Assembly: GCA_023910675.1 (NCBI GenBank)
Contig: JAAVWC010000013.1
Span: forward strand, 60,609-124,608
Reading direction: 5' to 3'
DNA: 64,000 bases
From: Gemmatimonas sp.
GTDB lineage: Bacteria; Gemmatimonadota; Gemmatimonadetes; Gemmatimonadales; Gemmatimonadaceae
Part shown: positions 39,601 to 48,051 of the stretch, one piece after another
Numbering within the stretch: position 1 is the first letter of the stretch
How the letters are laid out: every line of letters starts with the position of its first letter
Notes under the pieces: model-generated
Seen by the model: only the letters and a program-made list of their open reading frames with translations
Database searches by the model: none
Told to the model about the DNA's origin: nothing
Made by a program: the position numbers and the translations under genes

Positions 39601-40039
39601 CTGGTTCCGTGACGAAGAGTACGTGTTCCCGCAGCTCGCGGCCGACGCCACCAAGATTCTACGCGCCGGCGGCCGGCTGGGCATTGGCAGCCACGGCCAG
39701 CTCCAGGGGCTCGGATACCACTGGGAGCTGTGGGCCATGGCCAGCGGCGGCATGACCAATCACGAGGCGCTCCGCGTGGCGACGATCATCGGCGCGACGG
39801 CCATCGGGCTCAACACCGACCTCGGCTCCATCGAAGCCGGCAAGCTGGCCGACCTGGTCATTCTCGAGAAAGACCCACTGAGTGACCTTCGCAACACAAA
39901 CTCAGTTAGGTACGTGATGAAGAACGGCCGCCTGTACGACGGGAGCACGCTGGCCGAGCTGTACCCGACCAAGAAGGCGGGCCCGGAAGTCCCCAATCGT
40001 CCCATCATGCCCAGCACCAAGGCAGGCACCGGCCACTGA
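36631..40039 (+). CDS. Exported TolB-like propeller / amidohydrolase fusion (one frameshift)
   Basis: About 1,136 residues after removing one base near 37369, which rejoins YGSAVRPTLSPDGKWLVYG. Signal peptide (VRLRSLPLLAVGLAALPLGA), then about 650 residues of WD40/TolB-type blades (LSLDVSPDGKTLVFDMLG, YDTQPRFSPDGKTIVFISD, AEPAWSPDGKSLAWVTW). A histidine-rich loop (DDDGHGHNDHTF) follows, and then a C-terminal amidohydrolase domain: VVPGFVDTHAHLRAE (HxH), GVTTTRDPQTATTD, GGRLGIGSHGQLQGLG and GSIEAGKLADLVILEKDP. The start is GTG at 36631, because GGAG lies six bases upstream and it begins the signal peptide. Such fusions are widespread in soil bacteria as secreted hydrolases of unknown substrate. 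Probably periplasmic. Confidence 0.85.
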
Positions 40040-40073
40040 CGCCTGCCGGAACCGGGCAGGTAAATTGTTCGCC

Positions 40074-42431
40074 ATGCCTGAGACATCAACGCAGTCCCCG
40101 TCTACCAATACCGCCAGCGCCCATCTTGGGGCGCTGGCGGTCTGTCTTGCCGCCGCCCTGCTGCTGCTGTGGCCGTTGCTCACCGGACAGATCATGTTCG
40201 GCGGCGGCCGCTCCGACATGTTCATCGCCGGCTACTCGTTCCGTCTGTTCGGCGCCGAGTGGTTCAAGGAGACGGGGAGCATTCCGCAATGGAATCCGTA
40301 CCTGTTTGGCGGGTTGCCATATATCGGCGCCATGCACGGCGACATTTTTTATCCGTCGGCGTGGCTGCGGTGGTTGATGCCGGTGGATTTGGCGATCACG
40401 TATGCGATGGCGCTGCACTTCGTGTTGGCCGGATGGTTCATGTACCGGCTTGGTCGGTCGATTGGTCTCGGTTGGAGCGCGGCCATCGTCGCGGGTGTCG
40501 CGTACGAGCTCACGGGCATCGTCGCATCGCAGATGAGTCCCGGGCACGACGGTAAGCTCTTCGTCTCAGCGCTCACGCCGTTGTCGTTCTGGGTCTTGCT
40601 CAATGCCATCCGTCATCAGAAGACGTGGGCGTTCGGGGCGTTTGCCATTGTCGTCGCGCTGATCATTCTGGGCCACTATCACATGGCCTATTTCCTGTTG
40701 CTCGCGCTCGGCTTGTGGGCACTGTATCTGGTGTTCTGGGATCCCGAACGCCCGGCGGGCATCAAGCCCGTGCCGACACTGGGGCTTGCCGCTGGTGCGG
40801 TCGCGTTAGGGCTCGGTATTGCGGCGCTGCAGGTCATGCCGTTCTTCGCGTACATCCCGTTCTCGCCGCGCGCGTCGGGCGGACCCGATCAGGGGTGGGA
40901 ATTCGCGACAAGCTACGCGCTGCCACCCAGTGAGATCTTCACGTTCCTGCTGCCGCAGTTCAACGGCGTGCTCGATCACTACTGGGGCAGTAATCCCATC
41001 AAGTTCCACACCGAGTATGTCGGGTTCCTGCCGTTGGTGTTGGCGGCGTTCGCGTTCGGTGACAAGACCAAGCGCACACTCGCGTTCACGCTTGGCGGCT
41101 TTGCGCTGTTCTTTCTGCTTATGTCGTTCGCGGGGCATACGCCGTTCTATCGCCCCTTCTACGAGTTCATGCCGCTGCTCAAGAAGATCCGCGCCATGGG
41201 CATGGTGTTTTACCTGCCGGCGTTCTTCTTCAGCCTGCTCGCGGGTATTGGCGCCGAGCGTGTGTTTGCGCGCACGGTGCCCATGCGCACGCTGATTGGG
41301 GTGAGTGGTGCGGTCATGCTGTTCGCGGTGCTCGGCGCGGTGGGCGCGTTGCGGGGGCTCGCGGAGTCGATGGCCATTAGCGAGCGCTACGAAGCGGTGG
41401 TGGCGAACGCGCCGTATCTGCAGAGTGGCGCGGTGCGACTGTTGTTGTTTGCCGTTGCCGGGACGGCCGTGCTCTGGCTCACGGCGAGTGGGAAGCTGGC
41501 GCGCCCTGTGGCGACCGGATTGCTGGCCGCGGTGGTAGCGCTCGATTTGTGGAGCGTGAACAAGGAGTTCTACACCTTCTCGCCGCGCGCCACTGAGTTG
41601 TTCGCCGATGATGCCATCACGACCAAGCTTCGCGCAGTCAAGCCGCCGTATCGTGTACTCGATGCGGGCAACGCGTACGGGTGGTCGCTCATGATGGCGT
41701 ACCGGATTCCCACGGCGTTGGGGTATCACGGCTTCGAGCTCAAGCGATACGACGAGCTGGGTGGCAAGAACGAAGGCTTCCGCAATTTGTTCTCGCCCAA
41801 CTTGCTCGACCTGCTGGCCATCCGGTATCTCATTCTTCCCGAAGCGCAGCCGGTGCCGGGCTTCCACGAAGTGGTCCCCAAGATCACGACGACCTTCGGC
41901 ACGCCGGCAGTGTTGTACGAGCGTGACTCGTTGCCTGCATACGCGCGCGTGTTGCCCATGTCGGCGAAGCTCAAGGAAGATCAGGCAGTGGGCACACTCG
42001 TCGATGAGCGCTTCCCGGTGAATCGCGTGGCGATCTTCGATGACACCGCCACAGTCGCGTCACCTGCTGCCGCGCAGCCGTTTGCCGTGCCCACGGCGAG
42101 TGCACAGGTGACGAGCTGGAAGCCCGGCGCCATGGAGATTGCGGTGACCGGCAGCGAAGCCGCGCCGTCGCATTTGGTGGTGAGCGAAAACTGGTACAAG
42201 GATTGGACCGCGATGGTCGACGGCAAGCCAGGCGTGGTGCGCCGCGCTGATCATTCGCTGCTCAGCGTGGATTTGCCGCCGGGTGCCAAGCAGGTGACGC
42301 TGACCTTCGACTCGCCGGAGTACGCAACGGGCAAGATGGTAAGCCTCGTGTCGTTGCTCTTGGCGCTCGCGTTGGCCGGTGCTGGATTCATGCTCGATCG
42401 TCGTCGTCCGACTACTCAGGCCGCGGCCTGA
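40074..42431 (+). CDS. YfhO-family polytopic membrane protein
   Basis: About 785 residues with 12-14 hydrophobic segments in the first 480 residues, then a C-terminal soluble domain of about 250 residues (VLDAGNAYGWSLMMAYRIP, YLILPEAQPVPGFHEVVPK, SHLVVSENWYKDWTAMVDGK) and a last TM segment. The N-terminal part contains GSIPQWNPYLFGGLPYIGAM and ADIFYP-like HGDIFYPSAWL, the YfhO signature. YfhO proteins are GT-C-like membrane glycosyltransferases implicated in glycosylating teichoic acids or lipids in Firmicutes; the substrate here is unknown. ATG at 40074, 35 bp after the preceding stop. Confidence 0.85.
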   Translation: MPETSTQSPSTNTASAHLGALAVCLAAALLLLWPLLTGQIMFGGGRSDMFIAGYSFRLFGAEWFKETGSIPQWNPYLFGGLPYIGAMHGDIFYPSAWLRWLMPVDLAITYAMALHFVLAGWFMYRLGRSIGLGWSAAIVAGVAYELTGIVASQMSPGHDGKLFVSALTPLSFWVLLNAIRHQKTWAFGAFAIVVALIILGHYHMAYFLLLALGLWALYLVFWDPERPAGIKPVPTLGLAAGAVALGLGIAALQVMPFFAYIPFSPRASGGPDQGWEFATSYALPPSEIFTFLLPQFNGVLDHYWGSNPIKFHTEYVGFLPLVLAAFAFGDKTKRTLAFTLGGFALFFLLMSFAGHTPFYRPFYEFMPLLKKIRAMGMVFYLPAFFFSLLAGIGAERVFARTVPMRTLIGVSGAVMLFAVLGAVGALRGLAESMAISERYEAVVANAPYLQSGAVRLLLFAVAGTAVLWLTASGKLARPVATGLLAAVVALDLWSVNKEFYTFSPRATELFADDAITTKLRAVKPPYRVLDAGNAYGWSLMMAYRIPTALGYHGFELKRYDELGGKNEGFRNLFSPNLLDLLAIRYLILPEAQPVPGFHEVVPKITTTFGTPAVLYERDSLPAYARVLPMSAKLKEDQAVGTLVDERFPVNRVAIFDDTATVASPAAAQPFAVPTASAQVTSWKPGAMEIAVTGSEAAPSHLVVSENWYKDWTAMVDGKPGVVRRADHSLLSVDLPPGAKQVTLTFDSPEYATGKMVSLVSLLLALALAGAGFMLDRRRPTTQAAA

Positions 42432-42452
42432 CCATTCACGCGGAAGGTCACT

Positions 42453-43459
42453 GTGTACAAGCACACATCGTTGCTCGTTGTCGCGTCGTTCGCGTTTACC
42501 GCGTGCGGCGGCGACAAGGCGCCTGCCGCCGACTCGGCTGCTGCCGCCGCTGCGCCGGTGGCCGATAGCTCGGCCGCACCAGCGCTCGGCGCCGGCGAAG
42601 CGATGCTCGCGGTACAGGGTGGCCGCATCTGGTACAAGGTGAGCGGCGCCGGCACCGGGACGCCCATGATCCTCATTCACGGTGGTCCGGGAATGGGGAG
42701 CTTCTACATGAAGTCGATGGAAGCGTTGGGCGATGATCGGCCGGTGGTGCGCTACGATCAATTGGGCACCGGCAAGTCTGATCGCATGACCGACACGGCG
42801 CTCATGAAGATTCCTCGCTACGTCGAGGAGCTCGACTCGCTGCGTCGGGCGCTCAAGTACGACAAGGTGTTCCTCAACGGCAACTCGTGGGGCACCATTG
42901 TCGCCATCGAATACTACAAGGCGCATCCCGATCATGTCGCCGGCATTCTCTTCAGCGGCGAAGCGTTCGACATCGCGGCCGCCGAAAAGGAAATCAACGC
43001 GGCCGTCGCCAAGTTGTCGCCAGCGGCGCAAAAGGCGTTCGCGCAATACAACGTCGACAAGAATCTCGAAGCGCCGGCGTACAAAGCCTGCGGTAGACGA
43101 GTTCTACGCACAGAACGTGTGGCGTCATCCGGTCGCGGCCGATGTGGACTCGACGATGCGCCTGATGGGCGCGGAGCAGTATCGCTACTTCCAGGGTGAG
43201 AACGAGACGATGATCGTGGGCGCGCTCAGGGGATACAGCGCCATCAAGGACTTGCCCAACATCAAGGTGCCAGGTGCTCATGACCACCGGGGAGTTTGAC
43301 GAACTCGGCCCCAAACTCATCGAGCAGCACGCGAAGCTCATTCCCGGCGCCAAGTTCATCGTGTACAAGGACGCGGCGCACGTCACGCAGTGGGATGCGG
43401 CGGAGCAGAGTGTGAAGGACGCGCGCGAGTTCTTCCGGTCGGTCGACACAAAGAAGTGA
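42453..43459 (+). CDS. S33 proline iminopeptidase-like lipoprotein (two frameshifts)
   Basis: About 334 residues after repair. Lipobox FTACGG at about residue 18, an alanine-rich linker, HGGPGMGSFYMKSMEAL (oxyanion motif), RYDQLGTGKSDRMTD and nucleophile elbow GNSWGTIVAIEYYKAH. The acid region is TTGEFDELGPKLIEQ and the histidine is in KDAAHVTQWDAAE. Single extra bases near 43087 and 43273 break the frame; removing them gives AYKPAVDEFYAQNVW and KVPVLMTTGEFDEL, and the length then fits exactly. GTG start at 42453 behind GGAAGG. It is a paralogue of the gene at 21560 in organisation and motifs. The permease that follows starts inside its stop codon, suggesting a coupled peptidase-uptake pair. 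Confidence 0.83.
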
Positions 43460-44748
43460 GTCAGCGGCATTTCGGATTTTCCGGTGCAACCTCGGTGCTC
43501 ATCGCCAACATGGTGGGCACCGGGGTTTTTACGTCGCTGGGGTTTCAGGCGCTCGACCTGCACACTGGTGGTGCCCTCCTGAGTTTGTGGGTCGTCGGTG
43601 GCGTCACGGCGTTGTGCGGGGCGGTGGCGTACGCGGAGCTTGGTGCCCTGTTGCCGCGCTCGGGCGGGGAGTTCGTGTACTTGGGGAAGGCGTGGCACCC
43701 GGTGGCCGGATTTCTTGGCGGATGGGTGTCGATGACGGTGGGCTTTGCGGCGCCGATTGCGCTGTCGAGCATGGCGTTCGGGCGGTACCTGTCGGCCATT
43801 GTGCCGGTGAATCCGCAGGTCGCGTCACTGGCGATGCTCGTGGTGGTGGTGGGCGTACATCTGGCCGGGCTCAAGGCGGCGAAGCGCTTTCAGGTGGCCA
43901 TTACGAGTACGCAGCTATTGCTGGTGAGCGCGTTCATCGTGGCGGGGATGCTGTATGCGACCCCGGTGTCGCTTCCCATGGGGTGGGGTAATGGCGAGGC
44001 CGTACGGGAGATTTTTTCGGCGCCGTATGCCGTCTCGCTGGTGTACGTGTCGTTCGCCTTTACTGGTTGGAACGCCGCGGGCTACATCGCTGGCGAGATT
44101 GTCGAGCCAGAGCGGACGATTCCGCGGTCGGTAGTGGCGAGCACGCTGTTGGTGACGGTGCTGTACCTGCTGCTCAACCTGGCGTTTCTGCGCACGGTGC
44201 CGCTGGCCGAGGTGGCGGGGAAGGTGGAGGTGGGGGCGCTGTCGGCCACGGCGATGTTCGGCGGGCGGGGCGGGCAGGTGATGAGCGGGATCATCGCGGC
44301 GGTGCTGGTGGCGTCGGTGAGTTCGATGGTCATTGGCAGTTCGCGGGTGACGCACGCGGTGGCGGAGTCGCTGCCGCAATGGCGGGTGCTGGGGGCGCGC
44401 AGCGCCGACGGGGTGCCGCGCAACGCGATTCTGGCGCAGGGAGCGCTGATCGTGGTGCTGCTGCTGACCAACTCGTTCGAGGCGGTGATGCTCTACGCCG
44501 GGTTCACGTTGAACCTGATGTCGCTGCTGACGGTGCTGGGGATGATGCGGTTGCGGCGGACGGCCCGGGACGAGCCGCGCCCGTACCACGCCTGGGGGTA
44601 TCCGGTGACGCCGCTGGTGTACGTCGCGCTGAGCGTGTGGGCGCTGACGACGTCGCTGGTGCAGCGCCCGGTGGCGTCGTTGTCGGGGCTGGCGACGGTG
44701 GTGGTGGGGCTGGGGATATGGTTCGTGGCTGCGCGAAAGGCGGTTTGA
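43456..44748 (+). CDS. APC-superfamily amino acid permease
   Basis: 430 residues with 12 predicted TM segments. It begins with the APC signature in TM1 (GFSGATSVLIANMVGTGVF), the TM3 region YAELGALLPRSGGEFVYLG and TM6 FAFTGWNAAGYIAGEIVEPERTIPR, where the E(I)xxP(x)RTIPR motif is typical. The start is a GTG at 43456 overlapping the upstream TGA (GTGA), so it is translationally coupled to the S33 lipoprotein. It probably takes up amino acids or amines released at the envelope. The stop is followed 12 bp later by palindromic repeat copy 2. Confidence 0.9.
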   Translation: MSQRHFGFSGATSVLIANMVGTGVFTSLGFQALDLHTGGALLSLWVVGGVTALCGAVAYAELGALLPRSGGEFVYLGKAWHPVAGFLGGWVSMTVGFAAPIALSSMAFGRYLSAIVPVNPQVASLAMLVVVVGVHLAGLKAAKRFQVAITSTQLLLVSAFIVAGMLYATPVSLPMGWGNGEAVREIFSAPYAVSLVYVSFAFTGWNAAGYIAGEIVEPERTIPRSVVASTLLVTVLYLLLNLAFLRTVPLAEVAGKVEVGALSATAMFGGRGGQVMSGIIAAVLVASVSSMVIGSSRVTHAVAESLPQWRVLGARSADGVPRNAILAQGALIVVLLLTNSFEAVMLYAGFTLNLMSLLTVLGMMRLRRTARDEPRPYHAWGYPVTPLVYVALSVWALTTSLVQRPVASLSGLATVVVGLGIWFVAARKAV

Positions 44749-44760
44749 ACTGCGGTTGGA

Positions 44761-44949
44761 TTGGTCCGGCGGTTTACGGGCTACGGCACTAGCCCTCAGG
44801 GGAAAGAACGCAAGGGCGAAGGGTAGAGCGCGGTGCCGTCCACCACGACCGGAAGCGCAGTTCTCGGTGGACCAAACCGCGCTTTCCCCTGTTCCCTTAC
44901 GTTCTTTTTCCTGAGGGCTAGTGCCGTAGCGGGTAGACCGCCGGACCAA
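44761..44949. repeat. 189-bp imperfect palindromic repeat, copy 2
   Basis: It has the same length and design as 22917-23105: ends TTGGTCCGGCGGT, core GGCACTAGCCCTCAGGGG, and the run AAAGAACGCAAGG, inverted on the right side. Arms of about 85 bases pair imperfectly around a short centre (44848-44866). It starts 12 bp after the permease stop; the sequence between stop and repeat (AACTGCGGTTGGA) resembles that at copy 1. The rest of this 384-bp gap holds the direct repeats at 45021-45055 and the leader of the next gene. Confidence 0.88.
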
Positions 44950-45020
44950 ACCAACTGCAGTGGCCCTTCCCACGCCCTAACCCACTGCGCCGCAACCGAA
45001 TACCGCCCAGCGGGCAACCT

Positions 45021-45055
45021 TGCAACCTGGGTGATATCGATCTGCAACCTGTGTG
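45021..45055. promoter_or_regulatory. Direct repeats TGCAACCTGKGTG, two helical turns apart
   Basis: TGCAACCTGGGTG at 45021-45033 and TGCAACCTGTGTG at 45043-45055 are spaced 22 bp start to start and lie 78-112 bp before the start codon at 45133. This spacing puts both on one face of the DNA, as expected for tandem regulator binding sites. The regulator is unknown. Confidence 0.4.
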
Positions 45056-45132
45056 GTACGCGTCACAATCCTGCTGCCGTACTCTGAGGGTGTTCCCCAC
45101 ACCCCCACCGATGTGGTTCAGGAGTGCACGCC

Positions 45133-45642
45133 ATGATACAGGTCAACAGCAGCTCATCGCCCTTTGCGGGATCGTACACGGCCCCAGCCGGCGATGGCCG
45201 TCCCAAGCGCGGTACGCCCGATTATGCCGCGACCATGCGCGCGCAAATTGCGCGGCTCGCGGCGCTGCACGCGGCCTCGGTGGCCGAGGCGGCAGCAGTC
45301 GCTCAGGCGGTGCAGACGGTTTTGGTGGTCTCGAGCTGTGCCAAAGTGCGCGGCTCCATCAAGGCCAGCCTGCAGGACTCCAGCTGGGTGCGGGTCATCG
45401 AAGCGTCATCGGTCGACGCCGGCCTCGAGTCGTTGGGCCAGGAAGCCCCAGACCTGATGGTGGTGGACTACCAGGACCGCGCGGTACTCGCGTCGCCGGC
45501 GGCGGAACGGGCGGTGCTGATCGCCGATCAGGTCCCGCGGAGCGGTGAGTTGCCGGCGCAATTGGTGGGACTGCTGGCGCGTCCGCTCAAGCCGGAGCGG
45601 GTGAGTCGCCAGCTGCTGGGCCTACTGGCGGCGGTCGGCTAA
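45133..45642 (+). CDS. Degenerate response-regulator receiver-like protein
   Basis: 169 residues: a variable N-terminus of about 60, then a CheY-like alternation (TVLVVSSCAKVRGSIKASL, VIEASSVDAGLESL, APDLMVVDYQDRAVL, AVLIADQVPRSGE and GLLARPLKPERVSRQLLGLL). The strand-3 aspartate (VVD) and the strand-5 region with LKP are present. The acidic pair after strand 1 is replaced by SSC, so Mg-dependent phosphorylation is doubtful. It is probably a pseudo-receiver. A strong AGGAG is eight bases before the ATG at 45133. It is monocistronic, preceded by tandem direct repeats. Confidence 0.7.
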   Translation: MIQVNSSSSPFAGSYTAPAGDGRPKRGTPDYAATMRAQIARLAALHAASVAEAAAVAQAVQTVLVVSSCAKVRGSIKASLQDSSWVRVIEASSVDAGLESLGQEAPDLMVVDYQDRAVLASPAAERAVLIADQVPRSGELPAQLVGLLARPLKPERVSRQLLGLLAAVG

Positions 45643-45757
45643 TCGCCAGCGTCTGGGATTTAGGCGCAGCTGCTGATGCTGGCCATGACGCCGCATCAGC
45701 AGTGCAACCGGGCCTCTACCGGGTCCGATTGTTGAGACTGAATGAGTGATTGCATTC

Positions 45758-46145
45758 CTTTTGGAACTGCGGTGTTGGACGGCACCTGCGGTTCGGGTTT
45801 GAACCGCTACTGCGGTTGTGGACGGCCACCGCGGTTCAGGACTGCCACGGCGGTTGAGGAACACGGCGGTTCGGGTTCCTGCGGATGTCGCCCCCGGCTG
45901 CGCCGTGGGCGACTTTCTGGTGGTTGGACCTTGGCCGCGGCAATACTCGAGGGCCTCCGCCCACAATGTCCAACCACCAAAGAGACGGCGCTCCGGCGAA
46001 GCCGGGCGCCGTCTTTCCATACCGACCCAAACTGCGGTGTTCCTCAACCGCCGTGGCAGTCCTGAACTGCCGTGGCGGTCCACAACTGCAGTCGCAGTTC
46101 AAACCCGAACCGCAGTGGCGGTCACCCCCAACCGCTTTCCAAAAG
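45758..46145. repeat. 388-bp palindromic element with nested hairpins
   Basis: Left arm 45758-45878 and right arm 46025-46145 are inverted copies over about 120 bases with scattered differences; the block TTCAGGACTGCCACGGCGG is identical in both. The arms are built from repeated TGCGGTT-like words at 15-23 base spacing. The centre holds three further hairpins: GTCGCCC/GGGCGAC (45887-45913), TGGTGGTTGGAC/GTCCAACCACCA (45919-45978) and AGACGGCGC/GCGCCGTCT (45982-46014). It fills most of the 479-bp gap; 45643-45757 shows nothing else. The outer right end includes the stop and last codons of the amidase gene. The start (GGAACTGCGGTGTTGGA) resembles the flank of the 189-bp repeats. Confidence 0.85.
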
Positions 46146-47315
46146 AGTCGCCACCGAAAGCAACCGTTCGTCCCCCCCGCGCCCAGCCACCAGCGACAGG
46201 CCAATAGGACATCCGTCGCGTGATGCGAGCGGCATCGAGAGTTGCGGCAGTCCACCAAGCCCCGCCACGCACAACAGCGCCAAGGCGCGCTCGCGTACCG
46301 CTACGGTTTCCGCTGGGGGCAGTTGCAGCAGCGGCGCGATATCCGGCGCCGTGGGCATGAGCAGCACCGTATTGCCCGCCAGCAACGCGTCGAGCTGCGC
46401 GCGTATCGCGTCGCGACGAAGGCGCATCTGCGCGACTTCATGCGGATCGGTTTGCGCGACGGCGGCAAAGCGCGCCGCCACCTGCGCGCCAAACGTAGGA
46501 TTCACACGCGCAATCCATTCGCGGTGTGCCTCCCAGATGTCGTAATACTGCAGCACACGAAACACATCGAACCACGATGGCAGTCCTTCGGGCGCGAGTA
46601 CGATCGACTCTGCACCACCGAGCATCTCGGTGACACGCGCGACAACCGGGGCGAGTGCTGCGGCACCTTCTGGCGTCGCCTGTACAAACGCATCGGTCGC
46701 CACGAGAACACGTAGCGGCGCGTCCGATGTCGACACGCCTGACGGCAGCAAGACCTTACCCACCCGCGACAGCATCGCGGCGTCGCGGGCAAACCACCCC
46801 ACCGTGTCGAAGCTTGGCGCGAGCGGGCAGGCGCCCTTGAGCGAGATGCGACCGTGGGTGGGCCGAATGCCGTATATGCCGCAGAAGCTCGCCGGCGCGC
46901 GCACCGAACCGCCGGTGTCGCTGCCAATGGCGAAGTCCACGAGCCCTGCCGCGACCGCGACCGCCGAACCGCTCGACGAGCCTCCCGGCACGCGCCCTGG
47001 CGCAGCCGGGTTGCGCGGTGTGCCGTAATGCGCGTTCTCGCCGGTGAGACTGAACGCCATTTCTTCCGTGTGCGTCTTGCCCACCATGCTAGCCCCGGCG
47101 GCCAACAGCGGCGGCAGCACCGCAGCATGCTCCACAGCCGGCTCGTGCGTGCGCAGCCAATCGGGGCTGCCAAAGCCGGTGCGATATCCCGCCACATCGA
47201 ACAGGTCCTTGAGGCCGAACGTCAGCCCGGCCAACGGGCCCAACGACGCGCCGTCGATCGACACGTGGGTGTGGCGGCAGAACGCGTTGTACGTGTCGCG
47301 ATCGAGGATGCTCAT
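46122..47315 (-). CDS. Amidase signature (GatA-like) family amidohydrolase
   Basis: 397 residues with the Ser-cisSer-Lys catalytic apparatus: lysine in LTFGLKDLFDVAGY, the cis-serine in RVPGGSSSGSAVAVAAGLVD and the nucleophile in GSDTGGSVRAPASFCG, followed by YGIRPTHGRIS. The C-terminal half has the usual LLMPTAPDIAP. It is short for the family (450-500), the shortening being in the middle. No signal peptide; cytosolic. ATG at 47315 opens MSILDRDTYNAFC. A stand-alone amidase and not GatA, since no gatB/gatC partners are near. The final codons lie in the palindromic element. Confidence 0.87.
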   Translation of the reverse strand: MSILDRDTYNAFCRHTHVSIDGASLGPLAGLTFGLKDLFDVAGYRTGFGSPDWLRTHEPAVEHAAVLPPLLAAGASMVGKTHTEEMAFSLTGENAHYGTPRNPAAPGRVPGGSSSGSAVAVAAGLVDFAIGSDTGGSVRAPASFCGIYGIRPTHGRISLKGACPLAPSFDTVGWFARDAAMLSRVGKVLLPSGVSTSDAPLRVLVATDAFVQATPEGAAALAPVVARVTEMLGGAESIVLAPEGLPSWFDVFRVLQYYDIWEAHREWIARVNPTFGAQVAARFAAVAQTDPHEVAQMRLRRDAIRAQLDALLAGNTVLLMPTAPDIAPLLQLPPAETVAVRERALALLCVAGLGGLPQLSMPLASRDGCPIGLSLVAGRGGDERLLSVATLLESGWG

Positions 47316-47375
47316 AGACTCAGCGGTGGCGGTGTTGGCGGGAACATACGGGCCGCGCCGGAGAAAGAGCAACGC

Positions 47376-47909
47376 ATGTATCTTTCGCGCATGTCGCGCT
47401 TCTTCTCGTCATTGTTGGTGATGCTGCTCGGCAGCGCACCAGCCCGCGGTGCAACCCGTTCGGCGACGCGCGCCAAGCGATTGCTCGCGCGTGCGGTCGA
47501 GGGGGCAACGGAACGCGCCATCGAAGTCACGGCGCGCCCGCGCTCACGTGCGGTCCGATCGCAGTTCCAGTGGCGCGGTAAAGTGATCATGACCGCCGGG
47601 ACGCAAGAGACCACCATTCCCGGCACGTGGTCGCTCGAGTGGCAAAACAATCCTGAACGGCATCAAGAACCCGGACACGTGCCGCCCGTTACCGATGCCG
47701 CGGCATTCTCGGCGCAGCTCACGCGTATCGTAACGCTCCGTGAGCTCGGTGCGCAGCTGCGTGTGAACCACGCCACCGCCGAGGGCTGGCACACGCTCGA
47801 AGTGCGCGTGCCCACGCGCCCCACCACGGTCGTGGAGTTCGATCGCGACGCGCTCTGTCAGCTGTTGCGTGATGCTGACGCGCGCATGGAATTGCGCGCC
47901 TTCAGCTGA
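47376..47909 (+). CDS. Hypothetical exported protein
   Basis: 177 residues. The N-terminus (MYLSRMSRFFSSLLVMLLGS) is a short signal or anchor, followed by a very basic helical stretch (ATRAKRLLARAVEGATERA) and a beta-rich C-terminal domain (GKVIMTAGTQETTIPGTWSL, LREGTLRVNHA-like REL/RVNHATAEGWHTLEV and VEFDRDALCQLLRDAD). I recognise no family. It is divergent from the amidase gene. The start could instead be the ATG at 47391. GC-ending codons support real coding. Confidence 0.6.
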   Translation: MYLSRMSRFFSSLLVMLLGSAPARGATRSATRAKRLLARAVEGATERAIEVTARPRSRAVRSQFQWRGKVIMTAGTQETTIPGTWSLEWQNNPERHQEPGHVPPVTDAAAFSAQLTRIVTLRELGAQLRVNHATAEGWHTLEVRVPTRPTTVVEFDRDALCQLLRDADARMELRAFS

Positions 47910-47929
47910 CGCCAATTCGCATTGTGGTT

Positions 47930-48032
47930 CTCCGTGGCCTCCGAACCTCGGATGCCTCCGTGAGAGCTGTTCACATCCGTCAGGGAGTTGAACTGCTCTC
48001 ACGGTGGCATCCAAGGAATGGAGGTCACGGAG
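47930..48032. repeat. 103-bp imperfect palindrome between convergent genes
   Basis: The left arm starts CTCCGTGGCCTCC and contains GGATGCCTCCGTGAGAGCTG. The right arm, read on the other strand, is CTCCGTGACCTCC and GGATGCCACCGTGAGAGCAG. The arms are about 45 bases with 8-10 mismatches. It lies between the ends of the genes at 47376 and 48052 and could terminate transcription from both sides. The sequence is unrelated to the 189-bp family as far as I can see. Confidence 0.7.
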
Positions 48033-48051
48033 TACGACGAACTCTGTGCAA

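Noticed and set aside
45758..46145. CRISPR array suggested by repeated TGCGGTT words
   Set aside because: The words are short and irregularly spaced, and are explained by the inverted arms; there are no uniform repeats or spacers and no cas genes.
46122..47315. GatA subunit of the tRNA amidotransferase
   Set aside because: The amidase is short and no gatB or gatC is nearby, so a stand-alone amidase is the safer call.
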